The position numbers were made by a program, and so were the translations under genes. The notes beneath the pieces are model-generated. The model saw nothing but the letters and a program-made list of their open reading frames with translations, made no database searches and was not told where the DNA came from. A stretch of 64,000 nucleotides of DNA. Origin: Alphaproteobacteria bacterium. Lineage in GTDB: Bacteria; Pseudomonadota; Alphaproteobacteria; Rhizobiales; Xanthobacteraceae. This document shows positions 58,111 to 64,000 of this stretch, one piece after another (position 1 is the first letter of the stretch; every line of letters starts with the position of its first letter). The DNA lies in the NCBI GenBank assembly GCA_016869215.1, contig VGEP01000024.1:1-64000 (forward strand), given 5' to 3'.

Positions 58111-58554
58111 TCAGCGCAGACCGATCACGAGCCCGCTGACGTCGAGGTTGAGCTCAAGCCCGACCTCACGGCCGCGCAGTTCGAGGATCGCGCCCTTTTC
58201 GTTGCGCAGCCGCACGACCTTGCCGCCGGTGATGACGGCCCCGCCAGCGGTGATCGCGCCGTAGGTGCCGGCCACGTCAGACGCGCTGCGGATGTTGGAC
58301 ACGCGGCCCACGAGGTTGGCCTTGGACGCGCCGATGCTGGCTCCGAAGCTCAGGCCGCCGACGCTCAGCGGATAGGAGCGCTTGTTGAACCGCAGCGTGC
58401 CGCCGCCGCCGGACGCGCCGACGATGAAAGCCGCCTTGACGACTTCGAGCTGGACGGAGCCGGACGCAGCCTGCGACGCCGTCGGAGCGGCGGCGAATGC
58501 GAGCGCGACCAGCGCGAGAAGCGAATAACGAATTGCAGCACCAAGACGAGTCAT
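58111..58554 (-). CDS. Secreted hypothetical protein (EipA/DUF1134-like glycine-rich)
   Basis: Signal peptide then SGSVQLEVVKAAFIVGASGGGGTLRFNKRSYPLSVGGLSFGASIGASKANLVGRVSNI. Confidence 0.65.
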   Translation of the reverse strand: MTRLGAAIRYSLLALVALAFAAAPTASQAASGSVQLEVVKAAFIVGASGGGGTLRFNKRSYPLSVGGLSFGASIGASKANLVGRVSNIRSASDVAGTYGAITAGGAVITGGKVVRLRNEKGAILELRGREVGLELNLDVSGLVIGLR

Positions 58555-58665
58555 GTCGGCCTCCGGATCAATGAAATTTGGACGTGTTCCATCCCTGCAC
58601 AGACACATCATAACGCAAGCGCGCGGCCCTGCACAGGCCGCGCGCCGCCGCGTTTCAGAACGACT

Positions 58666-59649
58666 CTACTTTCCCGTGGCGGCTTTCAGGATCGGCGTCA
58701 GCCGCTCGATCTCGGTGTTGACCAGGGCCGCGAGCGGCGCCGGGCCGCGGCGGGACTTGTCGGGGATCGAGGCGCCGAGCACGGTGAGGCGCTTCTGGGC
58801 GGCCTCGTCGTCGAGGCCCGTCATCAGCGCTGCGGCCAGCCGGTCGACGGTCGGCTTCGGCGTGCCCTTCGGCGCGAACAGGCCGAAGAAGATCGTGATG
58901 TTGAATTGCGGCAGGCCGGCTTCCGCGGAGGTCGGCACGTCGGGCAGGGCGGGGTGCCGCTGCGCCGAGGTGATCGCCAGCGCCTTCATCTTGCCGGCCC
59001 GCACGTGCGGCAGCGGCCCGAGGATCGGATCGCAGACATAGTCGACCTGATCGGCAAGCAGTGCGTTCATCACCGGCGCGGTGCCTGTGAACGGCACCAG
59101 CGTCGGTTTGATGCCGATGGCGTTGTTGAACAGCAGGCAGCCGGTATAGGAGACGGAGCCGACGCCGGCATGCGCCATGTTGAGCTTGCTCTCGTTGGCC
59201 TTGGCGTAGGCGACGAACTCCTTGAGCGTCTTCGGCGGCAGCGACTGGCGCACGACCAGCAATTCCGGCTGCTCGCCGACCATGCCGATGGCCTCGAAGT
59301 CGGTTCGCGGGTTGTAGGCGAGGTTGGGATTGAGCGCGAGCGAGGCGGCCTGGGTGCCGAGATGGCCGAGCAGCAGCGTGTAGCCGTCGGGCGCGGCGCG
59401 TGCGGCGCGCGTCGCGCCGGTCGCGCCGCCGGCGCCGCCGACGTTCTCGACCACGAACTGGCCGCCGGTCTGCTTGGACAGGATGTCGGCCGCGATGCGC
59501 CCGGTGATGTCGGCGGGTCCGCCCGCCGCGAACGGCACAATGACCGTCACCGCGCGGGCCGGGTAGTTCTGCGCCTGTGCGGCGGAGATTGGCGCGCCGG
59601 AGATGCCGGTAAGCGCCGCGAACGCAAGCGCGATGGTAATCCTGTTCAT
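58666..59649 (-). CDS. Bug/TctC family substrate-binding protein
   Basis: YPARAVTVIVPFAAGGPADITGRIAADILSKQTGGQFVVENVGGAGG. Confidence 0.93.
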   Translation of the reverse strand: MNRITIALAFAALTGISGAPISAAQAQNYPARAVTVIVPFAAGGPADITGRIAADILSKQTGGQFVVENVGGAGGATGATRAARAAPDGYTLLLGHLGTQAASLALNPNLAYNPRTDFEAIGMVGEQPELLVVRQSLPPKTLKEFVAYAKANESKLNMAHAGVGSVSYTGCLLFNNAIGIKPTLVPFTGTAPVMNALLADQVDYVCDPILGPLPHVRAGKMKALAITSAQRHPALPDVPTSAEAGLPQFNITIFFGLFAPKGTPKPTVDRLAAALMTGLDDEAAQKRLTVLGASIPDKSRRGPAPLAALVNTEIERLTPILKAATGK

Positions 59650-59711
59650 TCCACTTCCTCCCAATTCTCGGTATCGGCTGCGTACCGGACACCGCGCCCG
59701 GGACACGGGCG

Positions 59712-60224
59712 TCACTTCTTCTTTCGCGCGGCTTTCTTTGCGGCCTTCGGCTTGGCGGTTTTCTTGGCGACCTTCTTGCGCGCCGCGGCCTGCCTGGCCG
59801 GACGCAAGCCGCCGACGGCGTTCTTGATCTTGCCGCGCGTGAGCTGCCAGCCCTTCCAGTTGATGTCGAAGATGATGCCGTTCGGATCCCTGAACTTGCG
59901 CTCGAAGCCCTCGTCCTCCGGCTCGCCGAGATCGAAGAAGAACTCGCCGCCGGCCTTTTCGATCTGCTTCTGCTGCGCGGGCATGTCGTCGCACTGGAAG
60001 CCGAAGTGGTGGATGCCGGTCCAGCCCTTGGGCACGCCGGCGCCGACCTCGCTCTTGTATTGCAGCAGCGCGAGATTCACCTCGCCGTCGCTCATGTAGC
60101 AGTTGAAGGCGGTCGCGCCCTCCCGGATCGGCGTTCGCTTGAGGCCGAATGCCTTCTCGTAGAAGTCGGCGGTGGCCTTGATGTCCTTCACGCAGAGCGC
60201 GATGTGGCGGATGCGGGCTGCCAT
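59712..60224 (-). CDS. VOC family protein with lysine-rich C-terminal tail
   Basis: IRHIALCVKDIKATADFYEKAFGLKR...HHFGFQCDDM; tail RKKVAKKTAKPKAAKKAARKKK. Confidence 0.88.
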   Translation of the reverse strand: MAARIRHIALCVKDIKATADFYEKAFGLKRTPIREGATAFNCYMSDGEVNLALLQYKSEVGAGVPKGWTGIHHFGFQCDDMPAQQKQIEKAGGEFFFDLGEPEDEGFERKFRDPNGIIFDINWKGWQLTRGKIKNAVGGLRPARQAAARKKVAKKTAKPKAAKKAARKKK

Positions 60225-60368
60225 GGCTGCGATTCCTCGGTTGACGTGGCTTAGCTTGCAGTGTGCCAGCTTCGCCAAAGCAGTGCCATAGCGCGGGGCG
60301 CCGCAGGCCCGCCCACTGCGCGCACAACCGTCATGCATGGGCTGCGAGGCAACTTGAAAGACGGGGCT

Positions 60369-61667
60369 TCAGACGGCTTGTGCGACCGCCCGCACCCGCG
60401 CGCCGGGCGGGATCGTCGGCGGCGCCTTGTTGAGCTGCTCGATGGCGAAGCCGGCGGCGGCCTTGTAGCCGGCCATGAACTTGGCGCGCTCGTCGGGCGG
60501 GATCACGTCGTCGATGTTGTCGAACGTGCCGCCGCAGCGCTCGTCGACCATGTTGAGCAGGCCGAACGGGCCCGCGCCGCGGTTGCGCAGCACGACCTGC
60601 GAAATCGGGCCGCAGAGCTTGGCGTCGAACGCCGCGAGTGCGTCTGGCGTGATGCCGTGCTCGACCATGCAGGCGCCGAGAATGCGCGCGTCGACGATGG
60701 CCTGGCTGCCGCCGTTGGAGCCGGTCGGATACATCGGGTGCGCGGCGTCGCCGATCAGCACGGCGGGACCGTCCTGCCAGGTCGGGATCGGGTCGCGGTC
60801 GATCATCGGGTTTTCGAAAGCGCAGTCCGAATCGCGGATCAACGCGGGCACGTCGAGCCAGTCCCAGACCCAGCCGTCGAAGTGGTGCGCGAATTCGGAG
60901 ACCGGGACCTGCCGGAACCAGCCGCTCTGCTTCCAGCCTTCCGAGTTGTCCATCGTGACCTCGGCGATCCAGTTGATGATCGAGAGGCCGGTGTGCGGAT
61001 CGGGTTGCGAGATCGGGTAGAACACCACGCGGTGGCGGTGCGTGCCGAGGCCTATGAACGATGCGCCGCTGCGGATCGGCTTGCCCCAGGTCGTGCCGCG
61101 CCACATCACCGCGCCGCCCCAGTGGATCGGCGGCTGATCGGGATGCATCTGCGCGCGTACGGCGGAATGGATACCGTCGGCGCCGATTAGCAGCGTGCCG
61201 GTGGCTTCGGAGGCCGAGCCGTCGGCGTGATCCACGAACGCCGTGACGCCGCCCGCGTGCTTGCGATAGCCGGTGACGCGGCTGCCGAGGCGCACCGCGT
61301 CCGGACCGCATCGCTCCACCACCTTCCGGTGCAGCAACATGTGGAACTGGCCGCGATGCACCGCGTACTGCGGCCAGTCGTAGCCGGCGAGACGTCCGCG
61401 CGGCTCGGAATAGATGTCGTTGCCGTTGAGCCCGACCAGCGCCCATTCCTTCGCCGGCAGGCCGACGGCGTCGAGTTCGCTTTCCGCAAAGCCGAGATCG
61501 TAAAGCTCGCGCACCGCGTTGGGCTGAAGGTTGATGCCGACGCCGAGCGGGCGCATGTCGCGCACCGCTTCGAACACCGTGCAGGGCACGCCGATCTGGT
61601 GCAGCGTGAGCGCGGTGGCGAGCCCGCCGATGCCGCCGCCGGCAATGATCACGCGACTGTCACGCAT
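60369..61667 (-). CDS. FAD-dependent aromatic monooxygenase (salicylate/3-hydroxybenzoate hydroxylase-like)
   Basis: VIIAGGGIGGLATALTLHQIGVPCTVFE, VLIGDAAHPMYPTGSNGGSQAIVDA. Confidence 0.93.
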   Translation of the reverse strand: MRDSRVIIAGGGIGGLATALTLHQIGVPCTVFEAVRDMRPLGVGINLQPNAVRELYDLGFAESELDAVGLPAKEWALVGLNGNDIYSEPRGRLAGYDWPQYAVHRGQFHMLLHRKVVERCGPDAVRLGSRVTGYRKHAGGVTAFVDHADGSASEATGTLLIGADGIHSAVRAQMHPDQPPIHWGGAVMWRGTTWGKPIRSGASFIGLGTHRHRVVFYPISQPDPHTGLSIINWIAEVTMDNSEGWKQSGWFRQVPVSEFAHHFDGWVWDWLDVPALIRDSDCAFENPMIDRDPIPTWQDGPAVLIGDAAHPMYPTGSNGGSQAIVDARILGACMVEHGITPDALAAFDAKLCGPISQVVLRNRGAGPFGLLNMVDERCGGTFDNIDDVIPPDERAKFMAGYKAAAGFAIEQLNKAPPTIPPGARVRAVAQAV

Positions 61668-61703
61668 ACGCTCAGGTCCGCCTTGTCGGTGCTTACATCA
61701 ACC

Positions 61704-62666
61704 CTAATTCGTCGGCGCCGCGATGTTGTTCTCGCGCACCACCTGGCCCCAATGCGCGATCTGCTGCTTGAGGTAGGCCGCAGCGCCTTCGGGCGTGCGC
61801 TGCTCGGGCGGGTAGGGCGCCATGCCGCTGTTGGCCCAGACCTTGAGCAACTCCGCGTCCTTCAACGCGTCCTGGAACGCGCCGTTCAGCGCTGCGACCA
61901 CCGGTTTCGGCGTCGCGGATTGCGTCAGCATGATGTGCCAGAACGAAATGTCGAGCTTCGGCCCGTAGGCCGCGACCAGACTCGGCGCGCCGGGGAATTG
62001 CGGCGAGGTGGACTTCGAGGTGATGCCGAACACCTTCACCGCGCCGGAGGCGAACTGGCCCACCACCTGCTGGGGCGTGGCGAAGAACAATTCGAGATGG
62101 CCGCCGAGCGTGTCCTGCAGCATCGGGGCCGCGCCGCGGTAGGGCACGTGCGTGACTTCGACGCCGAGCGCCTGCGCCAGCAGGAAAGTCGCGAGGTGGC
62201 CGGTGGAGCCGATGCCCGGATGGCCCATGCGCGCCTTGGAGGTTTTCATCCAGGCGACCAGCTCCGGCAGCGTCTTGGCGGCGAGGTCTTTCTTTCCGAC
62301 CAGCACCAGCGGGTTGGAGTTGATCATCGCGATCGGCTGGAAGTCCTTCTCGGTGTCGAACGGCAGCGTCTTGTAGAGCGAGACGTTGGCGGAGACCTGC
62401 AGGTTGTGAATGAACAGCGTGTGACCGTCGGGCGCGGCGCGCGCGACGCGCTGGCCTGCGATATTGGTGCCGCCGCCCGCGACGTTCTCGACGATGAAGT
62501 TCTGCCCGAACTTGGCGGAGAACTTCGGCGCGAGCTGGCGCGCCACCTGGTCGGTCGGTCCGCCGGCCGGGTAGGGCACGACAATGGTGACGGGGCGCGT
62601 CGGGTAGGACTGCGCGTGAGCGGGCAGCACGATGGCCACCAGCGCGATGGCGAGAAAATGCCTCAT
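61704..62666 (-). CDS. Bug/TctC family substrate-binding protein
   Basis: YPTRPVTIVVPYPAGGPTDQVARQLAPKFSAKFGQNFIVENVAGGGTNI. Confidence 0.93.
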   Translation of the reverse strand: MRHFLAIALVAIVLPAHAQSYPTRPVTIVVPYPAGGPTDQVARQLAPKFSAKFGQNFIVENVAGGGTNIAGQRVARAAPDGHTLFIHNLQVSANVSLYKTLPFDTEKDFQPIAMINSNPLVLVGKKDLAAKTLPELVAWMKTSKARMGHPGIGSTGHLATFLLAQALGVEVTHVPYRGAAPMLQDTLGGHLELFFATPQQVVGQFASGAVKVFGITSKSTSPQFPGAPSLVAAYGPKLDISFWHIMLTQSATPKPVVAALNGAFQDALKDAELLKVWANSGMAPYPPEQRTPEGAAAYLKQQIAHWGQVVRENNIAAPTN

Positions 62667-63000
62667 CGTCTAACTCCCGGAAATCCGAAGCTTGGCGTGC
62701 GGTATGGGAACGATAGCATATGGCCCGGCCCGGGCACCACGACGGCACATCCGGCCCTGGACCCGAAGCGCGGGCCGTTGCCGGAATCGAAACGGCAGTT
62801 ACAGGCGAATTTCAGGGGTTTCCGTTTTGGTCTGACGTGGGCATTCTCCGAAGTCATCGGTGTCCGTCGAGTGCCAACACCGGACCTCGGAAGACGACGC
62901 ATTCGGGTGTCGCCGCCGAAACGAGAAGGGCCGACGCTTGGGTCGGCCCTTGGATGATTTCCATCAGACAGGTTATTGGTTCTTCGCCATCGTTGGCGTC

Positions 63001-63798
63001 CTACATGCCAAACTTTCGGTTCACGCCAACGCGAGCGACGTGGAGTTTCGCATCGGCTTCATGGGTCGCATTTGCCGTCGCGACGCCCGGCACGTTCGAC
63101 CGCGTCGAAAGCTTGCCGAGGTCGGCATAAAGATATTCGCCCTTCAGAGACCAGTTCCCGCCCAGAAGAACTTCCAGTCCTCCGCCTGCGGTCCAACCCA
63201 AGGCAAAGTCAGACTTGTCCGCTACAGCCGGTTGAGCCGCGCCAGCGAACTTCAATGTGTCATTGAATTTGACCTGAGCGCCGGCAAATCCGGCTGTCGC
63301 GTACCAGAGCCATGAGCCGACCGTAACGCCTGCGCGCGCCCTTACAGTTGTCAGCCACCGCACGTCAACGGACTGCGTGAGAAAGTTACCGGCCGCGAGT
63401 CCAACAACCTGGTCGGGGCCGCGCGTCTTTTTGAATCCGAGGTGGTTGATATCGGCCTCGATGCCGACAACAACGTTCTGTATCTGGCGATTATAGCCAA
63501 GCTGTCCGCCAACGATCCAACCGGGAATGTTATTAATCGTCTCGTTGGCCTGGCGCAGAAGTGCAGCAGCTTCAGCTGCCGTGACGGGATAGCCGCTATC
63601 GAGCAGCAAATTTCGACCTGAACTTCCTAAGACTCCTCCGGCGTTCACGCCGACGTAGAAGCCGGTCCAATTCGACGCCCCAACTGCCGCAGGCGCTTTG
63701 TACGCCGGAGCTTTCGCCGGAATATCGGCAGCACTGACACCCTGTGCGGCGCCGACAACCCAAGCCGCGGCAAGCGCGCCTTTCAGACCGTTACGCAT
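63001..63798 (-). CDS. Outer membrane beta-barrel protein (Omp25/RopB-like)
   Basis: ADIPAKAPAYKAPAAVGASNWTGFYVGVNAGG...YATAGFAGAQVKF...LLGGNWSLKGEYLYADLG...VARVGVNRKFGM. Confidence 0.9.
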   Translation of the reverse strand: MRNGLKGALAAAWVVGAAQGVSAADIPAKAPAYKAPAAVGASNWTGFYVGVNAGGVLGSSGRNLLLDSGYPVTAAEAAALLRQANETINNIPGWIVGGQLGYNRQIQNVVVGIEADINHLGFKKTRGPDQVVGLAAGNFLTQSVDVRWLTTVRARAGVTVGSWLWYATAGFAGAQVKFNDTLKFAGAAQPAVADKSDFALGWTAGGGLEVLLGGNWSLKGEYLYADLGKLSTRSNVPGVATANATHEADAKLHVARVGVNRKFGM

Positions 63799-64000
63799 CC
63801 CGCCCCCTCAGTCATTCTGCTTCTCCCACATTATGAGAAAGTTCAGGTCCTGCCTATCGTCTTGAGGCCTTGTGCGCCGCGAAAATTGTTGGTTGGCCCG
63901 ATGGGCAGGAAGCGGATGCAAAACCGCGCCATTGCGATGTCAGGCTTTGGCGCGGAGCGGACCTTGAGGCAGTCCCATTTAACTAACTCGATTTTTCGGA

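Overview
This 64 kb window is high-GC and gene-dense. It looks like an alphaproteobacterial (Rhizobiales/Bradyrhizobium-like) chromosome segment built around transport and catabolism of organic acids and aromatic compounds. It holds six Bug/TctC-type periplasmic binding proteins but only one TctA permease (a TctA-TctB fusion). It also has a TRAP system, a dipeptide-type ABC system, an HpaB-like monooxygenase with a divergent MarR regulator and a perfect palindromic operator candidate, two extradiol-type VOC dioxygenases, and two CaiB/BaiF CoA-transferases. From about 38.1 kb down to 16.6 kb nearly all genes lie on the minus strand. This block contains UbiD, an SdhA-like flavoprotein with a truncated 2Fe-2S partner, a three-subunit xanthine-dehydrogenase-type molybdoenzyme, CoxG, a PcaB-like lyase, a D-2-hydroxyacid dehydrogenase, a CMD protein, a CoA-transferase, an enolase-superfamily enzyme and a complete ABC transporter; it looks like an uncharacterised degradation pathway. 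The right half has a GH2-like-sensor histidine kinase/LuxR pair, a mosaic coiled-coil/beta-barrel protein, malonyl-CoA decarboxylase with a RutE-like reductase, a DegP-like protein lacking catalytic His and Asp, a c-heme chemoreceptor, and a decayed DUF6883/DUF4926 gene pair. REP/BIME-like palindromes recur between genes. No rRNA, tRNA or CRISPR was recognised. All calls come from reading the sequence and ORF track, with no database search.
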